The translations under genes were made by a program, and so were the position numbers. This document shows positions 56,005 through 64,000 of a stretch of DNA of 64,000 nt, one piece after another. The stretch comes from Aporrectodea caliginosa. Its lineage: Eukaryota; Annelida; Clitellata; Crassiclitellata; Lumbricidae. The notes beneath the pieces were generated by a model. The model was not told the DNA's origin, searched no databases, and saw only the letters and a list, made by a program, of their open reading frames with translations. The stretch covers positions 2,451,731-2,515,730 of the forward strand of contig JACEVL010000159.1 of the NCBI GenBank assembly GCA_020284085.1. The letters are read 5' to 3'. Positions within the stretch are counted from its first letter, which is position 1. Each line of letters starts with the position of its first letter.

Positions 56005-58404
56005 CCTATTACGGACGCTGATCTAAGAACAGTTTTCTCGGGTGTTAATCTTAGATCATGTGAACTAGACCCACTCCCTCCATTTATTATTATTGACATA
56101 CTTGATGATCTTGCACCGTTCTTTCTCTATCTCTTCAATAGATCGCTTGCTGAGGGCTGCATTCCTGCTTCCCAAAAACGTGCTTTGGTTTTCCCGGCAC
56201 TTAAGAAAACTAATCTGGACCCAAACGACTGCAAAAATTATCGGCCTATTTCTAACCTGTCTTTTCTTTCAAAAACCCTTGAACGTCTGGTTTCAATTCA
56301 GATTCTTCCTTACCTTGAGTCTTCAGGCCTTCTCCCCTCACACCAATCTGGTTTCAGGGCGTTCCACTCAACTGAAACAGCCCTGCTCTCTATGCTAGCT
56401 GACATCTACTCAGCTATTGATAAGGCTCAGGTCACCCTTCTTGCACTTTTTGATGTCTCAGCAGCCTTCGACATGGTGGATCACGATATTCTGCTCCAAC
56501 GCCTTGAATCCTCCTATGGTCTTAAGGGAGTCCCTCTTCTCTGGCTTCAATCCTACCTGTCTGGTCGCACCCAAATGGTTATAGCTGGTAATTCCAGGTC
56601 TAACTGGGTGCCTGTCCTTCTAGGAGTTCCTCAGGGATCAGTCCTTGGACCCCTTCTTTTCATTTTGTACACGGCTGATATTACCTCTTTGTTTACAAAT
56701 TACTCTGCTACTGGTCACCTTTTTGCTGATGACGTTCAGGCATATGTTCATGGTCCTGCGTCTACTCAACTCACTTTAGCTCGCCGTATTGAAGCTCTTT
56801 CCCATGACTTGCATTTGTGGATGTCTTCCAATCGCCTTTCGCTAAACTCTTCCAAAACTCAACTTATTTGGCTTGGCACTAGTGTTGTGAGGCGGAAGAA
56901 TTGTCCGGAAAATTTCATATTTTTCCGGAAAATTTCGGAAAATTTCCAGTGTTTTTTTCCGGAAAATTTTCCGATATTTTTCCATCAATATAATATTACT
57001 AAATAACAATTTAATTTATGCATAATAATGTTTAAACATCATTCACTCTATACTATCTTATGTACCGGGTAGTTATTCCTGATGTTTATTCAATAGATGG
57101 CACTGTGGCAGTGTTAGTGCTTACTGTTCAATGTGTTCACAAGGCCCAACAACCAATCAATCAATCAATCATCATTTATTGTTAACCTTTCGAACAGTGC
57201 ATTTACAATAAAACAGTTTTCATCGTCAGGGTAACAAGGGGCCCTGAAGGGATAAGTATCCCGCTAAATTAGGGTCACCCATTACCAGATAGTAAAATCT
57301 AGAGGCAGTTGCGATTGCTATCTAGTTCAAGATATCTCAATTATCACTAACAACATATCAAACATATCTCGATTATCAAACATATCAAACTGAACCTCTA
57401 ATGAACAGTCCTTAATCTTAATTTTAATTCTTTCAAGGTGAACATTGCCTGCATTGACAGAAATACTGTAAATTAAAGGAACTTTAAAAAACAGAAATTT
57501 TCTAGTGTCGTCTCATACTGAAATCTGACATTATGAGTTAAATGTATTTTTCCGGTTCTGCGGAAAATTTCCGGAAAATTTCTGGAAAATTTCCGGAAAA
57601 TTTTTTCCGGAAAAATTTGGCTTGGCACACCCCAACAACTTCTGAAAATTGACTTTTCGCTTCTCTCTGAAAACTTTCCCAATTTTACGTTCTCTACTTG
57701 TGTGCGTGACCTAGGTGTCACTTTGGACAGCGCTCTCACTTTTTCTGCTCATGTAACCAACCTTACACGATCCTCTTACTTTCACCTACGGCGTCTCAGG
57801 GTTATTCGCAGATCTGTTCCTCTCTCTACCATGGCATCCATTGTCCATGCATTTGTCTGTTCCAGAATTGATTATTGCAACTCCCTACTTATTGGTCTTC
57901 CCAAGGTCCGTCTATACCCTATTCAATCTGTTCTCAATACTGCTGCTCGATTGATTGCTCACCTTCCTAAATACTCCCATATATCATCATTCATGGTTAA
58001 CCAACTGCATTGGCTTCCTCTCTCTGACCGCATTCAGTTTAAAGTCCTTGCTTTGGTCCTCAAATCCAAACTGGGACTTGCTCCAAAATACCTCAGGGAT
58101 GTCATTCGTCCTCCTCTTTCTGCATCTTCTCATCGGCCTTTACGATCTCTGGACCGATCTGACTTCTTTGTCCCACGAGCTAGGACTACGATTGCTCAAA
58201 CTCGATCCTTTGCCATCATTGGGCCCTCTTTATGGAATGCCCTTCACTTCACTTTGCGTGAGACTTTCCTTTCTGGATCATTGTCTTCATCTCTCTCTCC
58301 TTAAAACATATTTCTTCTCTCGGGGTTCTCGCACTGGGAGCGCTACTGAATGGCCTCGGCTGTGAGCGGCGCTATATAAATTACTAATTACATTACATTA
58401 CATT
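56005..58404 (+). mobile_element. 5'-truncated CR1/L2-like LINE, copy 2
   Basis: Nearly identical to copy 1 with the same truncation point, tail and flanking units. The reverse transcriptase frame is open at 56005-56880, is interrupted by a 735-bp version of the same insertion, and resumes at about 57628. A two-base loss in a CT run (about 58292) creates a premature stop just after SSSLSP, unlike copy 1. Confidence 0.93.
56880..57615. mobile_element. Insertion in LINE copy 2, with 13-bp flanking duplication
   Basis: Interior matches 52724-53448 almost base for base. Both junctions differ: left is cactagtgttgtgaggcgga, right is ttttttccggaaaaatttgg, and only tttggcttggcac is duplicated (56867-56879, 57616-57628). 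Confidence 0.75.
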
Positions 58405-58625
58405 AGAGCGTTTGTAAGGGAGAACCGAGTGAGGTTATTCCTATGAAACCTTCGGGTTAGAGCTTTTGTAAAGGAGAACCGAGTGAGGTTATTCCTATGA
58501 AACCTTCGGGTTAGAGCTTTTGTAAAGGAGAACCGAGTGAGGTTATTCATATGAAACCTTCGGGTTAGAGCTTTTTCTAAAGGAGAACCGAGTGAGGTTA
58601 TTCCTATGAAACCTTCGGGCTAGAG
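58405..58625. repeat. 54-bp minisatellite, array 3 (about 4 units)
   Basis: Four units, the last ending ccttcgggctagag, directly abutting the right inverted-repeat arm. Confidence 0.93.
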
Positions 58626-58888
58626 CTGGACGCGTCAAGATAAACAGGTGCAAATGTTTCAAAGGGAAAGTCAAGTGCAACAGTGGATGTCAGTCAAACT
58701 TCGATTGTGTTCATCAATTTCCTTTCAGGCAATCTGTGAAATTTTCATCATCAGATTTCAGGGATTTTACAAAATCCCTGGTTTTTTCAGAGATTTTGTA
58801 AAGTGCCTGAGTGAATTGGGGATTTTACAAATTGCCTAAAAATTTCAGGCATTTTACAAAATCCCTGATTTTACGCATTGCCTGTAAC
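58626..58888. repeat. Right terminal inverted repeat arm of the composite unit
   Basis: Reverse complement of 46258-46522 with about 8% differences. Ends cattgcctgtaac. Confidence 0.88.
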
Positions 58889-59400
58889 ATATATATGAGG
58901 TTGTTGGGTTCGGCTCGCTTCCCGATTCTGGCTTATTTCATAAATGTAAATCGGGCTAGCACGGTCCTTGTACGGGGATAGCCTACAAAATGGCGTGGCG
59001 TTCATTCAAACGGTCGAGCGGTGGTGAAGGGTTGGGACTCATCCGATCAATTCATTGAAAAATGAGCAGGGTCCAGGCTATAATTATTCGGTCGCTATAG
59101 AAAAAAGTGAAGGTTTACATTTTACATTTTCATATCCAGCGGGAACGAAATATAGAGTCAAACAGGCTGAAACAGCATATCCTGTGTCAACAGCTTTGAA
59201 TCTAATTAGATATGGCCTAGCCCTTGTCCCGAACGCGGCAATATCAAAATTACCCGATGGAATTGCTATCCTTGCAAAATGATCAGGGTAGTCTAATCTA
59301 TCCTCAGACGACCCGCTGTTGTTATCTCGTGATTCTAGAAATCACTTGATAGGCCTACATGTGCAGTAGGCCTGCGCGTTATTCATCGAGCGTCTATCCA
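58889..59400. other. Non-coding, contains copy 2 of the 8454 repeat
   Basis: 59030-59130 repeats 8454-8545. The rest shows only taggcct words and no recognised exon. Confidence 0.45.
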
Positions 59401-59558
59401 CAGGGGCGGCGCCAGGGGGCTAGGGGGCTAAGCCCCCTAACTGCGGCTCCAGCTCCCTCAAAAAGTGGGAAATCACTGCAAATCACAAGGAAGAGGGGAC
59501 AAAAAGGAAGGTTATGGTGCTTTAGCCCCCCAAACCTGAAATCCTGGCGCCGGCACTG
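59401..59558. mobile_element. 158-bp hAT-like MITE
   Basis: Ends CAGGGGCGGCGCCAGG and CCTGGCGCCGGCACTG. Interior blocks gggggctaagcccccta and tagccccccaaacc are inverted. The flanking 8-mers tctatcca and tttgtcca match at six of eight positions, so the target duplication is decayed. Confidence 0.75.
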
Positions 59559-59570
59559 TTTGTCCATCGT

Positions 59571-59620
59571 CATCATCATCATAATAATCATCATCATCAT
59601 CATCGTCGTCTTCGTCGTCG

Positions 59621-59666
<46 letters not shown>

Positions 59667-59667
59667 A
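59571..59667. repeat. (CAT)n microsatellite
   Basis: Trinucleotide CAT/CGT tract; poly-Met and poly-Ile frames are artefacts. Confidence 0.96.
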
Positions 59668-59669
59668 TA

Positions 59670-59990
59670 TTATTCGTTTATTGAGTTAACAACAAGGATA
59701 TAACGCTGTACAGTGTGAAAAGAAAAAAACTGATGGTATGAAGTAATAGCCTTGTTAAGAGTTGAGGAATAACGCACGAGATATAAAGTTAGGCGAGTCT
59801 TTATCAGAAAGGTTAAAATCATGAGGTCTGTCGCAGAGTAAATAGCCTAGGGGTGAAATGTTAGTTGGGGAAAAGGCATCTGAGTTCTCATCTCATGAGC
59901 ATCCGTCTTAGGTCTTCTTTTTATACACAGTGTACTGTTGCGAACTCTCGGCCGCAAATTGGGTCCTTTTAAGGCTTCGCCTTGGGGATC
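59670..59990. other. Non-coding stretch, nothing recognised
   Basis: No exon or element end was seen. Confidence 0.35.
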
Positions 59991-59991
59991 C

Positions 59992-60074
59992 CATGCCTAT
60001 GGTGGCTGCTTAACAGGCGTCTTTCGCGGTAAGCGTTAAAACACAGTCATCTTTCGAAATTCGAAGGCGGGACC

Positions 60075-60132
<58 letters not shown>

Positions 60133-60240
60133 CAAATGAACGTCAGGGCTATTATACGGTCCCGCCGTTGAATTTCGAAAGATGACTGTGTTGAAGTATA
60201 TATATACCGCGAAAGACGCCTGTTAAGCAGTCACCATGCA
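59992..60240. repeat. Inverted repeat with (TA)n loop
   Basis: Left arm ctgcttaacaggcgtctttc through cgaaggcgggaccgtata (60005-60080) is mirrored at 60154-60234. The loop is about 33 TA dinucleotides plus a short spacer. The arms differ by an internal tatatatatac insertion and a few substitutions. Confidence 0.85.
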
Positions 60241-60327
60241 TGTGTGTATGTGCGTGTGCGCGTGTGCGTGCGCGTGCTATAGTGCTTGTGATGCATGAAC
60301 TAGCTTTTTTACACATAGTCTATAGAC

Positions 60328-60674
60328 CAGTGCTGTCCAACCCGCGGCCCGCGGGCCGCATGCGGCCCGCCGGCAGATTCTAAGTGGCCCGCCGCAGCTC
60401 GCTAAATATTTGCAATTTCTGTTAAAATGAAGTAAAAGACAGTCACTGGCCTACTTGCATAGCTATTCGTTCGTAACTTGGCTTATCATTTGACAACACG
60501 TGTACACAAAATCCAGTTCCCAAGACGCATTCATTATGATAACGCCCTAATTATATTACAGTTAATAATTTTCAATAAATTTTAGTCGCTGCTTTTGAGT
60601 TGACTGGTGCGGCCCTCGGCTTCAAAAATTACTTCTTCGGTGGCCCGCGGTGTCAAAAAGGTTGGACAGCACTG
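60328..60674. mobile_element. 347-bp hAT MITE with perfect 8-bp TSD
   Basis: Ends CAGTGCTGTCCAACCCGCGG and AGGTTGGACAGCACTG. The target duplication ctatagac lies at 60320-60327 and 60675-60682. Confidence 0.95.
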
Positions 60675-60855
60675 CTATAGACTATAGTAGGCCTTCTACA
60701 TGAATAAAAAACCAAGGAACGTGAACAGGGAATAGCCTATACCGTTATACGTCCTCAAAACTTTAGGTTGGGATCCAACAGTAGTTTTGTTTAATGTGTC
60801 ACAACCACCAGTTTTTTATAAACACACACACACGTGCACGCACATGTGAGCGAGG

Positions 60856-60857
<2 letters not shown>

Positions 60858-60908
<51 letters not shown>
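60858..60908. repeat. (TA)n microsatellite
   Basis: TA tract interrupted at its right by the MITE at 60909. Confidence 0.95.
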
Positions 60909-60911
<3 letters not shown>

Positions 60912-61172
60912 TGCTTTTTTCAGCCGGAGCGGTGCGGAACGGCGTTCCGGTACCTTTTCAGCCATTAAAAAATAATTTATTTAATTTAAATTTTTAATAA
61001 AAATTATATGAAATTATTTAGATACTTTAATTTAATGTATGTGCTCTCAGTGTTTATTGATACTGATATATTATATGAAACAGAAATATTAGCATAAAAT
61101 ATGCCCCTATGATCCCTATGATTGTTCTGAATATGTTGAGTTCCGGAACCTTTTTTTCTAGTAAAAGCACTG
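60909..61172. mobile_element. 264-bp hAT-like MITE inserted in a TA tract
   Basis: Ends CAGTGCTTTTTTCAG and CTAGTAAAAGCACTG, with inner ggcgttccggtacc and gttccggaacc blocks. Flanked on both sides by TA repeat, so the 8-bp target duplication (tatatatat) cannot be told apart from the microsatellite. A short second piece, cagtgcttttctagaagaaa, at 61187-61228 is a deleted sister copy. Confidence 0.8.
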
Positions 61173-61217
61173 ATATATATATATATCAGTGCTTTTCTAG
61201 AAGAAAAGGTTCAGAAC

Positions 61218-61219
<2 letters not shown>

Positions 61220-61282
<63 letters not shown>
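61220..61282. repeat. (TA)n microsatellite
   Basis: About 30 TA units. Confidence 0.97.
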
Positions 61283-61285
<3 letters not shown>

Positions 61286-61492
61286 GCATGGCCTCGGCAC
61301 CAGGTCCTGTTTGTACGCCCGTATTATTTTGTCAAGTGTATAGGCTATATAGGAATTTTCAGTAATATTTGAAACAATTTATTCACCGGGGATAAGATGT
61401 AAATACTAAACAGACAAATAACTTATGCCAATAGGTCTATATATTTGTCCTGACTCCTGAATATGTAAATATATAGGCCAAATCATAATATA

Positions 61493-61955
61493 GGGGCCGT
61501 CCATAAATGACGTCACGCACCTAGGGGAGGAGTCGGAAATTTGTGACGATGTGTGACATGGGGGTGGGGGTCTGAGTAGTGTGACGTCACACCAGGTCTA
61601 TGTTATTAAATTTAACAATTAACAACAATTAAATTTTAATAATAACAGCACTAATTTTGAGGATTAAATTTTCATTATTTTTTTAAATTATTTTAATGTA
61701 TACGGGCACCATTATTAATAATTTTCTAATTATTTCAATATTTGGTCACCGTTAGATTTTAAAATATTCATGCTTTCGCTATTTGTTCCATGAAGGAGCA
61801 TTTTGCTTCGCCATGGAAATTGGTTTTAGGGGGCGGTCCAGAGCTTTGTGACGTCATTTTCAGAGGGGTCTTACTTTTTGTGACGAAGTGTGACGAGGGG
61901 GGGAGGGGGGTCAAAAATCGGCCAAAATAGCGTGACGTCATTTATGGACGGCCCC
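61493..61955. mobile_element. Harbinger-like MITE, copy 2
   Basis: Reverse orientation of the copy at 31475-31934, with the same ends and the 3-bp duplication ata at both flanks. It differs from copy 1 by a few substitutions and small indels. Confidence 0.85.
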
Positions 61956-61959
61956 ATAT

Positions 61960-62295
61960 AGATTTTATTATAATATTCAGGCCTAATCATAAGTTTTGTT
62001 TTCACGTCTATAATTATGTATTTGAATAAAGGTAAGTCCGCAGTTGATAATATAATTATTATTACGGTGGAATAGGGAAAAGGACGTAGGAAGATTAATA
62101 GGAGGAGGAAGAAAATAGCAGGAGGGAGAGGAAGAGGAGGATCGAGGGAAGAGAGGTGGTTGCTAAGGGTCATATAGGGATGACTGAATAGGAGTATGGA
62201 TTCACATCATATGTAGTTATGTACACTTTGGAGATTGGAGACGTATTCGCATATAGGTTGAAGAGGTGGAATATATAGGTACGTTAAACTGTGAA
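61960..62295. other. Non-coding; would be 3' flank of the minus-strand ORF at 62296
   Basis: AT-rich then purine-rich (62075-62160). On the minus strand no clear AATAAA was noted close to the ORF end. Nothing else was recognised. Confidence 0.35.
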
Positions 62296-62973
62296 TCAGT
62301 TGTCACGCGGTCGAGCGTTGCTTTTGTTTCTGATGCTGTGCGTCTTTCTAGGAGTGGCCGCAGTGTCGCAGTTTCTCGACGATGACGACAGCCTCAGGGA
62401 GAACGTTCGTTTCACCCGACTGCCCAGCTGCTCATCGTCTTCTAGCAGATGTCTAGGAAGATGTTGCTGTTGTGGCTGCTGTTGCTGTGGATACCTAGGA
62501 TCACCGCTGCAGTAGGGATTGCCCGGATGAACGTTGTTGGCTTGCTGCTGCTGTGGGAAGGTGAAGCTGCAGCTGCCGTAAGCTGGGTTTGTGGATCCAT
62601 CCGGTGACTGACTCTGTCTGTTCCCGATGAGGAATTTCGGCGTGGGTGGCCGGTCGCTGGCCGGAGAGGCCGAGGCCGAACATAATCCGGTGAATCCAGG
62701 GTCCTTAGAGCGCGTGGAAGACGGGGTGGCTGTGTCGGCAACCTGCAGTCCGGGTCGCTGGTAGAACTTCCGTGAGTCAAGGAGACGTTGCGATCCGGAG
62801 GCGGCGGCGGCGGCGCAGGATCTCGGCTGAGCCAGCTTCTTCTGCTGGTGTTGGACCTGTTGTCGCTGGCTGCAGGAGGAACGCGAGCTGCTGGCTGAAG
62901 CGCAGAGCTGCTGGCAGTTGGTGGGATCCGGGTCGCAACGCCACTTCAGGCATCGGCTGATGATCGCACCCAT
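62296..62973 (-). CDS. Hypothetical protein with N-myristoylation signal, Ser/Gln-rich
   Basis: 225 codons from ATG at 62971-62973, start MGAIISRCLKWRCDPDPTNC. Gly2 with Ser6 fits an N-myristoyltransferase site, and Cys8 a neighbouring palmitoylation site, so membrane anchoring is plausible. The rest is low complexity: Ser/Cys/Gln-rich (SSSRSSCSQRQQVQ), Ala-rich, a proline/serine section, Q4 runs (PQQQQANN, PQQQQPQQQ) and a basic, phosphorylatable end (VKRTFSLRLSSSS, RKTHSIRNKS). No folded domain was recognised. Its GC content is well above the flanks, which supports real coding. It may be a single exon or the first exon of a larger scaffold protein. The antisense frame lacks an ATG at its start. 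Confidence 0.55.
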   Translation of the reverse strand: MGAIISRCLKWRCDPDPTNCQQLCASASSSRSSCSQRQQVQHQQKKLAQPRSCAAAAASGSQRLLDSRKFYQRPGLQVADTATPSSTRSKDPGFTGLCSASASPASDRPPTPKFLIGNRQSQSPDGSTNPAYGSCSFTFPQQQQANNVHPGNPYCSGDPRYPQQQQPQQQHLPRHLLEDDEQLGSRVKRTFSLRLSSSSRNCDTAATPRKTHSIRNKSNARPRDN

Positions 62974-63045
62974 CAGAGATTGCTGCTGATGCTGCTGCTG
63001 TGGCGAAACGATGAAAGACCTAGATGATACGACTGTTCCTACAAG

Positions 63046-63600
63046 TCAATCAATCAAAATTTATATTGCGCCCCTTCAAGATCCCTAATCAGAGGCGCTC
63101 CCGACCCAGGCCATACGGAAGAATGCAGTCTTCAACAGTTGGTGAAACTGAGAACAGTTTGGAAGGTGTCGTAAATCTAATGTTAGCCCGTTCCAGGTTG
63201 TAGGACCAACCACAGAGAGGAACGGCTCTGCATTGTTGCAGAGCGGGCGAATGGGACCGCAAGGTCACCGTAGACAGAGGAGCGCAGTGCTCGGCGGCCC
63301 GTGCAAGTAGAAAGAGGGCAGCATATAGCTCACGCAGGTAAGAGGGTGCCCAGCCTGATAAGCGCCGCCACACCAAGGACGCCATCCTGTATGATATGCT
63401 CTGAGGGAAAGGAAGCCAGTGCAATACCTCACGTATATACTGAGATATGCGGTCGGTCTTACAAAATCCGCCAATGAGTCGAGCCGCAGCCCGGTGAACC
63501 CGCTCCAGCCTCTCGATTCGAACCCGCGGGAGACCAGCGTAGATGGAGGCGCAATAGTCTAGGCGGCTCAGCACAAACGCGTGAACTATAGGGAGACTGC
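63046..63600 (-). pseudogene. CR1/L2-like LINE 3' end with RT C-terminus
   Basis: The minus-strand frame runs from VHAFVLSRLDYCASIYAGLP through RVHRAAARLIGGFCKTDRIS, VLHWLPFPQSISYRMASLVW and LRELYAALFLLARAAEHCAP to stop near 63089. The C-terminus itself reads ILPYGLGRERL and its codons form part of the tail hairpin (gggtcgggagcgcctctga). The tail ends ggcgcaatataaattttgat plus (tgat)n. The catalytic part is cut off at 63600. Confidence 0.9.
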
Positions 63601-63751
63601 TGCTTTAAAAGTCAGGGAGCGAGCAATGACCCTGAGCTGCCGCAACTGTACAAGTATAGGCTACTGCTGCTGCTTATGATGATGACTCCTAATGTTAATC
63701 TAAATATTAAAAAAAACTACGATTTAAATGGTAATGGTAATCGTAATTGGA

Positions 63752-64000
63752 AATTTATATAGCACCACTTAAAAACAGACTCATCAGAAACGCTGCCAAG
63801 TTAACAGAATGAAACCACGATTTAAGCTTCAAGCTTTTACGGAGAAGAGGCAAAGAGAAGCAGCGACGCTCATGTGACATGTCGAAGGTTGTTAGGCAGC
63901 TTGTTCCAGGAGGATGGGCTGACCACAGCAAAATTTCTATGCTGGACCTTGGAAGTCCGGGCCAGTGGAACAACCAAGTCACCATGAGTTGCACAACGGA
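63752..64000 (-). pseudogene. LINE 3' end fragment, runs off the window
   Basis: The minus-strand frame reads THGDLVVPLARTSKVQHRNF then AVVSPSSWNKLPNNLRHVT. This is the C-terminal GPxxWNxLPxxLR signature, followed by a 3' tail ending ggtgctatataaatttcc. It continues beyond 64000. Confidence 0.8.

Larger units (their letters stand above)
46258..58888. mobile_element. 12.6-kb composite unit bounded by 264-bp inverted repeats
   Basis: Left arm 46258-46522 and right arm 58626-58888 are inverted copies, about 92% identical. They start GTTACAGGCAATG and carry internal repeats such as ggcaatttgtaaaatcccc and gattttgtaaaatgcctgaa. The outer flanks share only a short AT duplication (atatat), which is weak evidence for a target site. 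The interior holds a 2.7-kb hAT with a nested MULE, a CRE-containing unique region and the 54-bp minisatellite with two LINE copies; the minisatellite runs right up to the right arm. I do not recognise the arm family. No transposase belonging to this outer element was found. Confidence 0.75.

Noticed and set aside
52029..57006. Functional reverse transcriptase gene
   Set aside because: Catalytic motifs are intact, but both copies lack the endonuclease and 5' end and are split by a 0.73-kb insertion.
50120..58625. CRISPR array
   Set aside because: Units are contiguous 54-bp tandem repeats with no unique spacers, in eukaryotic DNA with LINEs; this is a minisatellite.
62291..62515. Plus-strand small secreted protein with a signal-peptide-like start
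   Set aside because: Its first codon is GTG, not ATG, and it is antisense to the better supported minus-strand ORF; the cysteine run mirrors the CAG-type repeats of that ORF.

Overview
The window looks like nuclear DNA from a marine invertebrate, most likely an echinoderm or a related deuterostome. It is AT-rich, with short genes split by long introns and no operons. It is packed with microsatellites, LINE 3' ends, tRNA-derived SINEs and terminal-inverted-repeat DNA transposons, and the octamer taggccta recurs throughout. The species assignment is an inference from this texture and cannot be proved here. Because the start calls behind long reading frames may use non-ATG codons, gene calls below rest on protein motifs, splice sites and phase.

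Two gene loci are clear, both on the minus strand. (1) 34637-42273 holds nine coding exons of a d4/DPF-family (BAF45, requiem-type) chromatin reader: an N-terminal requiem domain, an acidic/lysine-rich linker, one C2H2 finger and a tandem PHD finger. All exon phases agree; only the short first exon is missing. (2) 18454-28259 holds a tandem array of 5' exons of a ubiquitin-specific protease (USP7/USP47-like Cys-box region). Three exon types recur in four units and nearly every unit carries a different lesion, so this is a decaying duplicated gene. A third candidate, at 62296-62973 minus, is a 225-codon GC-rich ORF with a strong N-myristoylation start.

Everything else is mobile or repetitive. 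1-18 kb: microsatellites, a 1.8-kb near-perfect palindrome (2537-4342), a hAT element with perfect target duplication (4438-5566), a tRNA SINE with a LINE-matching tail (7919-8212) and several CR1/L2-like LINE stumps. 19-24 kb: a 927-bp element with a 9-bp target duplication and its own ORF, and a 424-bp MITE, both inside the USP array. 31.3-33.6 kb: a 2.3-kb hAT element carrying a Harbinger-like MITE. 40.9-41.9 kb: an internally deleted piggyBac in a DPF intron. 43.4-45.2 kb: a tandemly duplicated GC-rich segment with telomere-like and NRF1-like motifs, then a small hAT.

46258-58888 is the most unusual part: a 12.6-kb unit bounded by 264-bp inverted repeats. Inside it lie a 2.7-kb hAT element (itself carrying a 1.1-kb MULE-like element with a FLYWCH ORF) and about 68 copies of a 54-bp minisatellite. 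The minisatellite is split by two nearly identical 5'-truncated LINE copies that were duplicated together with the array. Each 54-bp unit encodes a cUUCGg tetraloop hairpin and a second hairpin with the same stem. 59-64 kb returns to MITEs, TA microsatellites, the candidate acylated-protein ORF and two LINE 3' ends.
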